From contig CBDFGJ010000001.1 in assembly GCA_965247035.1 (NCBI GenBank), positions 434,001 through 498,000 of the forward strand: DNA of 64,000 nucleotides. The letters run 5' to 3'. Origin of the DNA: Azophilus sp965247035. GTDB lineage: Bacteria > Pseudomonadota > Gammaproteobacteria > Pseudomonadales > Azotimanducaceae. The translations under genes were made by a program, and so were the position numbers. The notes below the pieces were generated by a model. It searched no databases. It was not told where the DNA came from and worked only from the letters and a program-made list of their open reading frames with translations. Each line of letters opens with the position of its first letter. The stretch's first letter is position 1. This document shows positions 1 through 7,268 of this stretch, one piece after another.

Positions 1-141
1 CAAGTCTCCTTGCTCTCATGGCAGGTGACGCCCATCGCCGATCGGGACCTGTCGGCAGGCCCTTGGGATGTGGCGGAGATCGGACGACGAATACTTGCCA
101 GCAAGGAGCATTGGCCGCCGATAAACCCGTTGCGGGGATAG
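1..141 (+). CDS. 3' end of an unrecognised gene (partial)
   Basis: Frame 1 is open from the first base to a TAG at 139-141, giving 46 codons that end in WPPINPLRG. The composition (WQVTP, DVAEIGRRILASKEHW) looks like real protein and not a shadow frame, but I do not recognise the family. The start lies outside the window. The C-terminal motif is echoed twice just downstream as PANLLWG-stop and PANLFWE-stop, which suggests degenerate duplication of the 3' end. Coding status is an inference. Confidence 0.35.
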   Translation, partial: QVSLLSWQVTPIADRDLSAGPWDVAEIGRRILASKEHWPPINPLRG

Positions 142-281
142 CGCGCACGGCGCATCCCAAGCATCCTGTTGGGCGAAGCGCCCTACGACCCACCGGCAAA
201 CTTGCTTTGGGGATAGGCGGGGTCCATTGCAAAGCGGCCAGTATGCGCTGTTCGCCGGCAAACCTGTTTTGGGAATAGGGC
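119..281 (+). repeat. Three degenerate copies of a short 3'-end motif
   Basis: Similar blocks occur at about 119-143, 196-221 and 256-281. Each reads roughly as a C/G-rich start, AAAC, then TTG(C/T)(T/G)(T/G)GGG(A/G)ATAG. Translated, the blocks give NPLRG, ANLLWG and ANLFWE, each followed by TAG, though not all in one frame. The spacing is irregular (about 77 and 60 bp). No gene is visible between 142 and 410 beyond these echoes. Confidence 0.35.
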
Positions 282-410
282 AGGGGTCATGGGGGTGCGG
301 AGGATGTGACCATGGCGAATCCTGAAAATGTGCGGCGTCCCAAGAAGATGGCCTTTGTCAACTCACCCTGCCTTTGCAGGCTGCGCCCTGCAGCGATGAC
401 GATCCTTTAA

Positions 411-683
411 CTCCGACCCGGGTTCTCCTTCGCACCACCTGAAGTCGATTCCTTGCTCGCTCAAATCCAAGCCGATGGCAATCTCGCAACAGTTCTGCCT
501 TTATCTAAGCGTCTGCCTGACCCTGATGACGAAGCCCTATTGGAAGTTGCTCTACTAGGCAAGGCTCATTGCCTCGTGACGGGGAATCTCGTGCGCTTTC
601 CGCAGGACAGCCGGCAAGGAGCGCGAGTGGCTTCTCCCGGAGGCTTCATTGGTTGGTGGCGGGGCATTTTTGATAGCCATTGA
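411..683 (+). pseudogene. PIN-domain toxin, C-terminal remnant
   Basis: The frame opens after a TAA at 408-410. The first possible start is TTG at 453, giving 76 residues. The sequence contains LPDPDDEALLEVAL, then CLVTGNLVRFPQ, then ASPGGF. This is the order seen in the C-terminal half of PIN_3-type VapC-like ribonuclease toxins, where the DPDD acidic residues and the LVTGN strand are conserved. The N-terminal half with the first catalytic aspartate is missing, and no antitoxin gene is evident upstream. It is read as a truncated toxin-antitoxin remnant. Its end abuts the CRISPR-like repeats. Confidence 0.6.
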
Positions 684-810
684 TATGTGTTGGGGGCGAC
701 GTTACGTCTATGTTACCGGCAGGTACGCTGGTTGCGCTTCAATCCGCGCCCCCGCGTGGGGGGCGACTTGGCAAGAAGTACAAGGTGGCGGCGCCAGTTG
801 TGTTTCAACC
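669..810 (+). CRISPR. Remnant of a type I-C-like CRISPR array
   Basis: A 32-bp unit at 736-767 contains TTCAATCCGCGCCCCCGCG followed by TGGGGGGCGAC. This closely matches the type I-C repeat pattern, with a G/C palindrome and a TTCAATCC end. Exactly 35 bp upstream, the 3' half of the same unit is kept at 687-700 (12 of 14 matches; the 5' half is eroded). Exactly 34 bp downstream, a new GTTTCAA 5' end begins at 802 and then diverges. The two 34-35 bp intervals fit I-C spacers. No cas gene lies in the window. With a single full repeat, this is a decayed array or a fragment. Confidence 0.55.
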
Positions 811-1086
811 AGTTGCTCCTGTCGCCGTTCTCCCCATCCGGCGACCCTCCATCGCTGTGGGCGTAATAGCGCGATTGCTTGGCTGGACCGGATTGGTCTT
901 GCGGCCGATGCACGCGCTGCAAAGGCGTTTCGGTGCAGCCTGCTTGTTGGGTTGCTTCGGCCATTTGACTTTCCCGCTTCTGCTTCTTGGCTAGCCAAAC
1001 AAAATCATGGCCCAAGGAACATTCTTCGTCAATTTCCCACACCGATAATCAGGGTTTCCGCATCAGTTCAAGCCGAGCGTCGCTCC
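811..1086. other. Intergenic stretch, nothing recognised
   Basis: No frame here shows a recognisable protein or a clear ribosome-binding site. Long frames that cross it run antisense into perM and are read as shadows. Confidence 0.4.
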
Positions 1087-2151
1087 CTAATCCGCCGCCA
1101 TCGCCCGCGGCCAAGCGTTGTAGATTGCCTTCAACAGCGTAGCCAGCGGTATGGCGAAGAACACGCCCCATATACCCCACAGGCCGCCGAAGGCCAGCAC
1201 GGCGATGATGATGGTGATGGGGTGCAGGTCCACCGCCTCGGAGAAGAGCACCGGCACCAGCACATTGCCGTCCAAGGCTTGAATAATGCCGTAGGCGCTC
1301 ATCACGTAGGCCAGTTCCCAAGACCAGCCGAACTGAGTCATGCCGGCCAGCGCCACGGGAATGGTGACCACGGCAGCGCCGACGAAGGGAATTAGAACGG
1401 ACACGCCAACTACCACACCCAGCAAGGCGGCGTAGTTCATGCCGAGCAAGGAGAACACGACGAAGGTGACGAAGCCGACTATGAGAATCTCGATGAACTT
1501 GCCGCGCACGTAGTTGGCGAGCTGTTGGTTCATCTCGCCGCCCACGCTGTTGAGCAGGGGGCGTTTTTCCGGCAGTGCGCCGACTAGCCAGCTAGTGATG
1601 ATGCGATGGTCTTTGAGGAAGAAGAAAACGGATATGGGCACCAGCACCAAGTAGATGACCACGCCGACGATAGAAGACAAGTTGTTGACCAATGCCTCCA
1701 ACATGTTGCCGCTGATGTTGGCGAGTTGGCCCGCCACGCCATCGAACCAAATTGTGATTTGCGCCTCCGTCAGCAGGTCTGGGAAGGCCTCGGCCAGATC
1801 CCGAGCCGCCTCGCGCAAGCGGCCTAATACACCTGGCAGTGCCTCCACCAAGGCTCTTAGCTGCCGCCAGACTAGCGGCACTACAAACAAGGCCGCGCCG
1901 GTGAACCCGCCGATGAACAGCAGGAAGGTGGTGTAGACAGCGGCCGCCTTGGGCACGCGCCAAGCCACAAGTTGCTTGACTGTACCCTGCAACAGGAATG
2001 CGATCACGATGCCCGTGAGCACCGGTGCCAGCACGCCTCCCAACAGGAACAGCAAAAGAAAGCCCGCCACCAAGAGAAAAACCAAGTAGACGGCCTCTTC
2101 GTTGGAGAAGTACTTGTTGATCCAACCGCTGATGATTTCAAGAAAACGCAA
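1087..2151 (-). CDS. perM: AI-2E/PerM-family inner-membrane transporter
   Basis: A 354-residue polytopic membrane protein of the AI-2E transporter (PerM) family, which exports small solutes or peptides across the inner membrane. Substrates vary and cannot be assigned here. Hydrophobic helices appear near residues 20-55, 60-85, 150-180 and 205-340. The family's PFVGAAVVTIPVAL-type and C-terminal GGLWGIWGVFFAIPLA segments are visible. The start is a TTG at 2151, 11 bp after the tusA stop, so the two genes are co-transcribed. In E. coli, perM also neighbours bepA, which supports the assignment. Confidence 0.85.
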   Translation of the reverse strand: MRFLEIISGWINKYFSNEEAVYLVFLLVAGFLLLFLLGGVLAPVLTGIVIAFLLQGTVKQLVAWRVPKAAAVYTTFLLFIGGFTGAALFVVPLVWRQLRALVEALPGVLGRLREAARDLAEAFPDLLTEAQITIWFDGVAGQLANISGNMLEALVNNLSSIVGVVIYLVLVPISVFFFLKDHRIITSWLVGALPEKRPLLNSVGGEMNQQLANYVRGKFIEILIVGFVTFVVFSLLGMNYAALLGVVVGVSVLIPFVGAAVVTIPVALAGMTQFGWSWELAYVMSAYGIIQALDGNVLVPVLFSEAVDLHPITIIIAVLAFGGLWGIWGVFFAIPLATLLKAIYNAWPRAMAAD

Positions 2152-2162
2152 GCTTGACCCCG

Positions 2163-2393
2163 TTACTTTTTTTCCAGAACATGCCTATAGATGCCTTCCT
2201 CTTGGGAGGATTCCAGCAGCTTGTGGCCGCTCTGTTGCGAGAACACCTCAAAGTCCCGCACCGAGCCCGCATCCGTCGCCAACACCAACAATTGCTCGCC
2301 GGAGCGCATCTCGTTCAGCGCCTTCTTGGCTTTGAGCAATGGCATCGGGCACATCAGGCCAGTGGCGTCGACGACTAGGGCTTCACCAGACAT
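2163..2393 (-). CDS. tusA: TusA-family sulfur carrier/sulfurtransferase
   Basis: A 76-residue single-domain TusA/SirA-like protein. The family fold carries persulfide sulfur on a conserved cysteine, here in the CPMPLLKAKKAL motif (C-P-x-P) near residue 15. Such proteins relay sulfur for tRNA thiolation, molybdenum cofactor or sulfur metabolism; which one applies here is unknown. The ATG at 2393 gives the expected N-terminus (VVDATGLMCPMP). It is the first gene of a tusA-perM pair. A degenerate second copy of its own 5' end lies directly upstream. Confidence 0.85.
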   Translation of the reverse strand: MSGEALVVDATGLMCPMPLLKAKKALNEMRSGEQLLVLATDAGSVRDFEVFSQQSGHKLLESSQEEGIYRHVLEKK

Positions 2394-2467
2394 GAGGCGC
2401 TCAATGAAATGCTTGGCGCGTTGGAGGCGGTGCCAGTGGCATCCACTACGATGGCTTTATCAGACAT
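2394..2467 (-). pseudogene. Degenerate duplicate of the tusA 5' end
   Basis: From an ATG at 2467 the minus strand reads MSDKAIVVDATG, nearly the same as the tusA start MSGEALVVDATG. After a frame change it reads LQRAKHFIERLMSGEAL, resembling the next TusA helix. The copy lacks the CPMP cysteine motif and is out of frame with tusA (74 bp between the two ATGs). It looks like a short tandem duplication that has decayed into leader sequence. Confidence 0.5.
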
Positions 2468-2567
2468 GAAGTGCAGTATGCCATGTTGCTTGGCGAACCC
2501 CTTACAAATTCATGGTTTGGCCCGGCGCGGACGGAGCCGGCTACTTTTCGATATCATGCAAGTAATT

Positions 2568-2812
2568 GAAAATAAATAGAAAAAATGGATTTTTTCGAAT
2601 CCCGTCCGACCTTCAAGGCGACGACCATGAACCTGCTGAAAGCGGTCAACCGGATCGAGTTGATGGTCGCCTGCGGGCGGGGTCCGTCCGAATTCGTCCG
2701 AGACCGCAGGTTTCGGGGTCACGACAGGCCGGAAACCCGCTCAAAACCACTCCTCGCCAAAACCTTGGAAAAGACGCCAGAATAAGCGGATTCAACCCAA
2801 TGCGCACCGATC
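2568..2812 (+). repeat. Dispersed repeat family A, copy 1 (partial)
   Basis: This non-coding block shares about 220 bp with 59455-59680 (same strand) and with 57388-57612 (opposite strand). Common landmarks are TTCAAGGCGACGACC, GAGTTGATGG, CCGAATTCG, GAGACCGCAGGTTTCGGGG, CACGACAGGCCGG, CTCGCCAAAACCTTGGAAA and TTCAACCCAAT. This copy lacks the left half present at 57.6-57.9 kb. It sits between tusA and bepA, which are divergently transcribed. Confidence 0.75.
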
Positions 2813-2933
2813 ACAAAAATGGAGTCTCCTACCGTATAAAGACCAATTTCTTGGGCCGTGAACCAAAGATCCCCAAGTTGCATTGATTGAATTCAAGCCA
2901 CAGCTGATTACGGCGCGGGTTATACTGCATCTG

Positions 2934-4370
2934 ATGAAACGCTCAAGGCTCGCTTTAGTTGCTGTTTGCTCGGCCCTATCGTGCTTCGCCCACGGTCAGG
3001 GCGGCAATGATCTGCCTCTGCTTGGGGATGCTTCCTCCAGCCTGATCTCGCCTGAAATGGAGCGTCAAATCGGCGAGGATTTCCTCAAGCAAGTACGGTC
3101 AGCGCTGCCCACGGTCAAGGACCCCATCCTCAAATACTACGTCGATAACCAACTGAGGCAACTGGTTGAATACAGCCAATTGCGCGAACCGGTTCTGGGC
3201 ACCGTGTTGATCGACGAGAAAGAGATCAACGCTTTTGCGGCGCCCGGCGGCGTGTTTGGCATCAACCTCGGCTTGATGCTGCACGCTGAGGACGTGCATG
3301 AATACTCAAGTGTGGTTGCGCACGAACTCGCCCATCTCAGCCAACGTCATTTCGCCCGAGGCGTAGAGGTGCAGAAGGCGCAAACTCTGCCGATGCTGGC
3401 CGGTATGCTAGTGGCCATTTTCATTGGCGTGGCTGGTGGCGGCGATGCTGGCTTGGCGGCCATTTCCAGCGTGCAATCCGTCGGCCAGGCCAACATGCTG
3501 CGCTACAGCCGGGGGCGTGAGCAGGAAGCGGACCGAATTGGCCTGAACACCCTGGTTCAGGCCGGCTTGGACCCGCAGGGGATGGCGCGAATGTTCGAGC
3601 GCATGCATCGCGCCTACCGGTTTACGCACAAGCCCCCGGAATTTCTGTTGACCCACCCCTTAAGCGAAACGCGCGTTAGCGATGCGAGAACACAGGCGTT
3701 GCAGTACAGCACCAAGCTATATTCACAATCGATGGACTACCAGATGATGCGGGCTAGGACCCAGGTACACTTTGCGGAATCGCCCAAAGCCATTGTGCAA
3801 GTCTTTGAGCAGGAGCTGAAGAACCAGCCTGACAACGCCGCAACCAGTTACGGCCTAGCCCTAGCGTACTCCCTAGCCGGTCGTCACGACGAAGCCATCC
3901 CCTTAGTCGATCAGGTTTATACGTCTGACCAGCGCGACATTCTCTTAAGCGCCAGCCTAGCGGACCTGCTCATCGCCGCCGGCCGCAACGAGCAAGCTAT
4001 TCAACTTGTTGAGCGGGAATTACGGATCAATCCGGACAACGCGCCTTTGTCCATGTTCTATGCCAAGGCCCTGAGCGCCGACGGCCGCTACTTGGAGGCC
4101 GAAGCCGTTCTAAAGCGTCAAAGCATCATGCGCAAGAACGATGTCGATGTTTGGTACGATTTGGCAGAGGTATCGGGCTTGGCCGGCGACATCATTGGCG
4201 TACATTTGGCGCGGTCGCAGTTTTTCTACCTGCACGCCGCCTACCAACGTGCGCTTCAACATCTTGAATACGCCCGCCGCCTTACCAGCGAGGATGATCA
4301 GCAGTCCGTCGCGCGGCTCAATCAACGCATCATGAACCTGCGCACCAAGATGCGCGAAAAGAGCAGTTAA
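2934..4370 (+). CDS. bepA: BepA-like periplasmic M48 metalloprotease/chaperone
   Basis: A 478-residue protein matching BepA (YfgC), which assists assembly of LptD at the BAM complex and degrades stalled outer-membrane proteins. The ATG at 2934 is preferred over the upstream in-frame ATG at 2883 because it starts a clean signal peptide (MKRSRLALVAVCSALSCFAHG). The zinc motif HELAH is near residue 140, with the downstream glutamate in REQEADRIG. A hydrophobic loop (LPMLAGMLVAIFIGVAGGG) follows the active site. The C-terminal half is TPR-like (repeated NP-D and A-LAYSLAGRHDEAI patterns), as in BepA (487 residues in E. coli). It is divergent from tusA-perM. Confidence 0.88.
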   Translation: MKRSRLALVAVCSALSCFAHGQGGNDLPLLGDASSSLISPEMERQIGEDFLKQVRSALPTVKDPILKYYVDNQLRQLVEYSQLREPVLGTVLIDEKEINAFAAPGGVFGINLGLMLHAEDVHEYSSVVAHELAHLSQRHFARGVEVQKAQTLPMLAGMLVAIFIGVAGGGDAGLAAISSVQSVGQANMLRYSRGREQEADRIGLNTLVQAGLDPQGMARMFERMHRAYRFTHKPPEFLLTHPLSETRVSDARTQALQYSTKLYSQSMDYQMMRARTQVHFAESPKAIVQVFEQELKNQPDNAATSYGLALAYSLAGRHDEAIPLVDQVYTSDQRDILLSASLADLLIAAGRNEQAIQLVERELRINPDNAPLSMFYAKALSADGRYLEAEAVLKRQSIMRKNDVDVWYDLAEVSGLAGDIIGVHLARSQFFYLHAAYQRALQHLEYARRLTSEDDQQSVARLNQRIMNLRTKMREKSS

Positions 4371-4375
4371 GGCAG

Positions 4376-4540
4376 CCTCCGCCAACTCTTGACTTCAAGC
4401 AGAGGCCGCCAGGACGACTACGACAAACGCCGCCAGCCCTTGGCTTCAAGCACCGGCCTACTAGGCGACTACGACAAACGCCAGCACGAGATTCTGCGTC
4501 TCCGCCAGCCCTTGGCTGCAAGCAGGTGCCGCCTCTGGTT
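4376..4540. repeat. Imperfect tandem repeats in a convergent gap
   Basis: About two and a half units of roughly 50 bp lie between bepA and nadA. Each carries CGCCAGCCCTTGGCTTCAAG-like sequence followed by GGCGACTACGACAAACGCC. They start near 4380, 4431 and 4491. The reverse strand translates into a cysteine- and arginine-rich 63-residue frame, which I read as a by-product of the repeat. They could act as a transcription barrier, but no T-tract terminator is seen. Confidence 0.45.
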
Positions 4541-4557
4541 GTTTTTTGAGGTTTAAA

Positions 4558-5637
4558 TCAAGGATGAGGGAAGGCGAGCATACGCTCCAAGGGCACCATG
4601 GCCCGGCGGCCGGTGTTGGCGTCCACATGAATTTCATTGGCTCTTAGCCGGTCTTCATTGGCTAGGGTTTCGGCTAGCACCTGTAATTCGTTCATCGCCA
4701 TCCAAGGGCAATGGGCGCAGCTTCGGCAGGTGGCGCCTTGGCCGGCGGTGGGCGCTTCAATAAAGCGCTTGTGCGGGTTTTTCTGCCGCAGTTTGTGGAA
4801 GATGCCCCGGTCGGTGGCGACGATGAAAAGCTCGTGCGGTAAAGACCTTGCCGCGGCAACAATCTGACTGGTCGAACCCACTACGTCGGCGATGCCGATC
4901 ACCGTGGCGGGAGATTCAGGATGTACGAGGACGCCCGCATCCGGATAAATGCGCTTCAAATCCAGCAGCGCTTGCGCCTTGAACTCGTCATGCACTACGC
5001 AAGCACCGCTCCAGAGCAGCATGTCCGCATCAGTCTGGCTCTGAATGTAGTGGCCAAGGTGCTTGTCCGGCGCCCAAAGGATCTTTTCGCCCTTGGCCGC
5101 CAGATGTTCGATGATGGGCAAGGCGATGCTGCTCGTGACCACCCAGTCGGACAGCGCCTTCACATCCACCGAAGTGTTGGCGTAAACCACCGCCGTGCGG
5201 TCGGGATGCTCACGCCGAAAGGCTTCGAATTCCGCCGGCGGGCAGCCGAGGTCCAAGGAACACTCTGCCTCAAGGGTTGGCATGAACACCCGCTTGTCCG
5301 GCGAGAGGACTTTTGCTGTTTGGCCCATGAAGCGAACGCCGGCGACGATGAGGGTGTTGGCCGGATGGTCGCGCCCGAAGCGGGCCATCTCCAGCGAGTC
5401 GGACACGAACCCGCCGGTCTCCTCCGCCAAGTCCTGCACATCGCCGTCCACGTAGAAGTGCGCCACTAGCACCGCATCCCGGTCGCGCAGAAGTTGGGCC
5501 ACCCGCGCTTTGAGTTCGTCCCTCTCGGCTGGTGCAAGCAGTGCCGGGGTGTATTGGGGGATGTGGCTTGCGCTTAACCTGTAGTCAGGGAGAGTCACCT
5601 GGGATATCCCGTCAACGCTTGCCAGCGAGTTTAGCAC
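4558..5637 (-). CDS. nadA: Quinolinate synthase NadA
   Basis: A 359-residue quinolinate synthase that condenses iminoaspartate with dihydroxyacetone phosphate in de novo NAD synthesis. The [4Fe-4S] ligands expected in NadA are visible: C in AECSLDLGCP (near residue 126), C in WSGACVVHDEF (near 213) and C in TCRSCAHCPWMAMNEL (near 310). Substrate motifs include AHFYVDGDVQDLAE and YANTSVDVKALSDW. The likely start is GTG at 5637, 4 bp past the end of the preceding DUF2461 gene, so the two are probably an operon. NadB is not in the window. Confidence 0.93.
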   Translation of the reverse strand: MLNSLASVDGISQVTLPDYRLSASHIPQYTPALLAPAERDELKARVAQLLRDRDAVLVAHFYVDGDVQDLAEETGGFVSDSLEMARFGRDHPANTLIVAGVRFMGQTAKVLSPDKRVFMPTLEAECSLDLGCPPAEFEAFRREHPDRTAVVYANTSVDVKALSDWVVTSSIALPIIEHLAAKGEKILWAPDKHLGHYIQSQTDADMLLWSGACVVHDEFKAQALLDLKRIYPDAGVLVHPESPATVIGIADVVGSTSQIVAAARSLPHELFIVATDRGIFHKLRQKNPHKRFIEAPTAGQGATCRSCAHCPWMAMNELQVLAETLANEDRLRANEIHVDANTGRRAMVPLERMLAFPHP

Positions 5638-5643
5638 AGCGGC

Positions 5644-6354
5644 TCAGAACGGCACGTTTACCGCGCTGCACAAGAAGGCCATGAGCGGGCTGGCGGCGGC
5701 GTAGGCGGTGGCCGCTTTCTTGGGAAAATCCTGCTGCGCCGCCTCCTCGAGGGAGAAGTTGGTGGCGGCGATGAAGTCCTTGCGCTTGATGTCCTCTATG
5801 TGGCGCACCTGTTCGTCATAGCCGCGGGGGGCGCGCTTTAGGGAACTGCCACCGAAGCTGAAAGCGCGGTTGAAGGCGTCTGATTCCCGCACTCGCCGCC
5901 AAGCATCAGGTCTTTCAACAATACGGTCGCGAATGTCCTTCAAGGCTGTAGGGGCAGGGTGCCACATGCCGGCGGCCAGAAAGCAGCCGCTGGATTCTAT
6001 GTGCAGATAGTAGCCGGGCGCGTGAACGTCCTTGCCTTGGTCGTGTCGGAATTGAATGCCGATGTTGGTCTTGTAGGGGGCCTTGTTGCGGCTGAACCGC
6101 ATGTCGCGATAAACGCGCATCAGGGACCCGCCAATGCGCTTGGGCACGGCGAGGAAATGTGGTGAGATGCGTTCCAGCTCCGGCCCCATCAAGGAGATGA
6201 AGTCGAAAGCAGGTTCCATCACACCGATATCGTAGCGATGCTTGTTGGCCTTGAACCAATCTCGATTGTTGTTCTCCTCCAACTCCTGAAGGAAGCGAAT
6301 GGTGGCCGGGCCGAAGCCAACGAAGGCGGCGTCGGTGTGGTCCTTTGCGCGCAT
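5644..6354 (-). CDS. DUF2461 (TIGR02453) family protein
   Basis: About 236 residues from the ATG at 6354. An in-frame start at 6474 would add 40 low-quality residues that overlap the broken upstream gene. Family hallmarks include FLQELEENNNRDWFKANKHRY at the N-terminus, VYRDMRFSRNKAPYKTNIG in the middle and YYLHIESSGCFLAAGMW. The function of DUF2461 is unknown; it is widespread and cytosolic. It directly precedes nadA with a 6 bp gap. Confidence 0.85.
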   Translation of the reverse strand: MRAKDHTDAAFVGFGPATIRFLQELEENNNRDWFKANKHRYDIGVMEPAFDFISLMGPELERISPHFLAVPKRIGGSLMRVYRDMRFSRNKAPYKTNIGIQFRHDQGKDVHAPGYYLHIESSGCFLAAGMWHPAPTALKDIRDRIVERPDAWRRVRESDAFNRAFSFGGSSLKRAPRGYDEQVRHIEDIKRKDFIAATNFSLEEAAQQDFPKKAATAYAAASPLMAFLCSAVNVPF

Positions 6355-6443
6355 CAAGGCGTTTTGCCTCCTCCCAGCTTGGCCTGCCCTGCCTGAAGAA
6401 TGACGATCACGATCACTTCGATGATCAAATTCCTCACAACGGT

Positions 6444-6753
6444 CATCTCCACCCTCCGTCCACAGCGATGCCAATCAAGCGCCCGAGCATAATGGCCGCC
6501 ATCAGGGTGCGACTGCCTGCAACCAAGCCATATTGCTTGTTCTAAGCCCCGCCGCCAACATCAAGCCAGCGGCGGCGAACATTCCGGACAGGTCGCCACG
6601 CAAACTGTTCGTCCCCACAACGCCTTGGGATTGAATGCTCATGGCGTTGGCCATCGGCCATAAGCCATAAGGTGGGGACTGAACATGCCAACCAAGCCAG
6701 TCACAAGGAAGATCAATGCCATGCCCAATCAATATATGCAATGCTTTAGTCAA
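6444..6753 (-). pseudogene. Frameshifted small membrane protein (DUF4345-like)
   Basis: Read piecewise on the minus strand, this resembles a four-helix DUF4345-type protein. Frame one gives KALHILIGH. A shift gives GMALIFLVTGLVGMFSPHL. The first frame resumes with MANAMSIQSQG and NSLRGDLSGMFAAAGLML. A last shift after LQAVA gives LMAAIMLGRLIGIAVDGG. At least three frame changes are needed, so the gene is taken to be dead. The family name is tentative. The remnant starts at the stop of the selenoprotein gene and was probably the last gene of that operon. Confidence 0.5.
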
Positions 6754-7265
6754 CTCAGCGACTCCATCAGCTGGTCGATAATTGCGTCCGCCTTGGCCTG
6801 CATTTCGGCGTCCGTGGCGTCTTGGATGGGGTGGGCCACGAAAACGCAGTGGGCGTCCTCCATGCCAAGAGCCACGGCTTGGGTGGCGGCTGCATCGATG
6901 AACTCCGTAGAGGCAATTGAAACCGAAGGCTTGCCCTGGGTCTCAAACCACACCGTGTCATGCAAACTGCACGAGGTGCAAGAACCTCAGTCAGCTAGCG
7001 CTTCGACGATGAAGTCATTTTCCTTGACGATTTTCGCCCGCAAGTCCGCCGGTGCCGGTTTGGCGAAGGTCGGCTTGATGTATCGATTGACCTGCACGTC
7101 CGGTGCTCGCTGCTCAAGGAGAACCTGAAGCCGGTCGAGCAAGACATTGCCCCGGGGCTTGGATATATCCAGCAAGGCTACGTTGCCGCTTACTGTTCCG
7201 GGGCGGGGCGTCACCAGCCGCTTCACTGGCGTTCGTTCATCGGTTGGATCCAATATGGTCACCAT
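6750..7265 (-). CDS. UGSC-family selenoprotein (TGA = selenocysteine)
   Basis: 171 residues if the TGA at 6989-6987 is decoded as selenocysteine. Upstream of it the frame gives 92 residues (MVTILDPTDERTP to IVEALAD). Immediately after it come GSCTSCSLHDTVWFETQGKP and then the C-terminal FVAHPIQDATD. The reading frame continues without interruption to a TGA at 6752-6750. The U-G-S-C motif, the LDPT start, the KP...AD(U) spacing and the C-terminal HPI match the UGSC (seleno)protein family, a presumed thiol/selenol redox protein of unknown substrate. A SECIS-like hairpin follows the TGA. It lies 3 bp after a thioredoxin-fold fusion gene. Sec machinery genes are not in the window. Confidence 0.85.
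6951..6989 (-). promoter_or_regulatory. Candidate bacterial SECIS element
   Basis: Counting from the base after the UGA, the RNA folds as C9-C12 with G33-G36, a 3-nt bulge, then U13-A19 with U23-A29 (one G-U pair), closing a GUU loop at 20-22. That is an 11-bp stem with the loop G at +20. Bacterial SECIS hairpins have a G (often GU) in the apical loop about 16-37 nt past the UGA, so position and shape fit. The fold was done by eye, without energies. Confidence 0.7.
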
Positions 7266-7268
7266 GGT

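Noticed and set aside
649..1395. 248-codon plus-strand frame
   Set aside because: It runs from the CRISPR remnant into antisense perM. The product is low in complexity and has no known motif.
2883..2933. Earlier in-frame ATG of bepA
   Set aside because: It would place 17 residues before the signal peptide and has no better ribosome-binding site.
6502..6753. 83-codon frame after the selenoprotein as an intact gene
   Set aside because: The hydrophobic segments expected for the family lie in the other frames on both sides, which indicates frameshifts.
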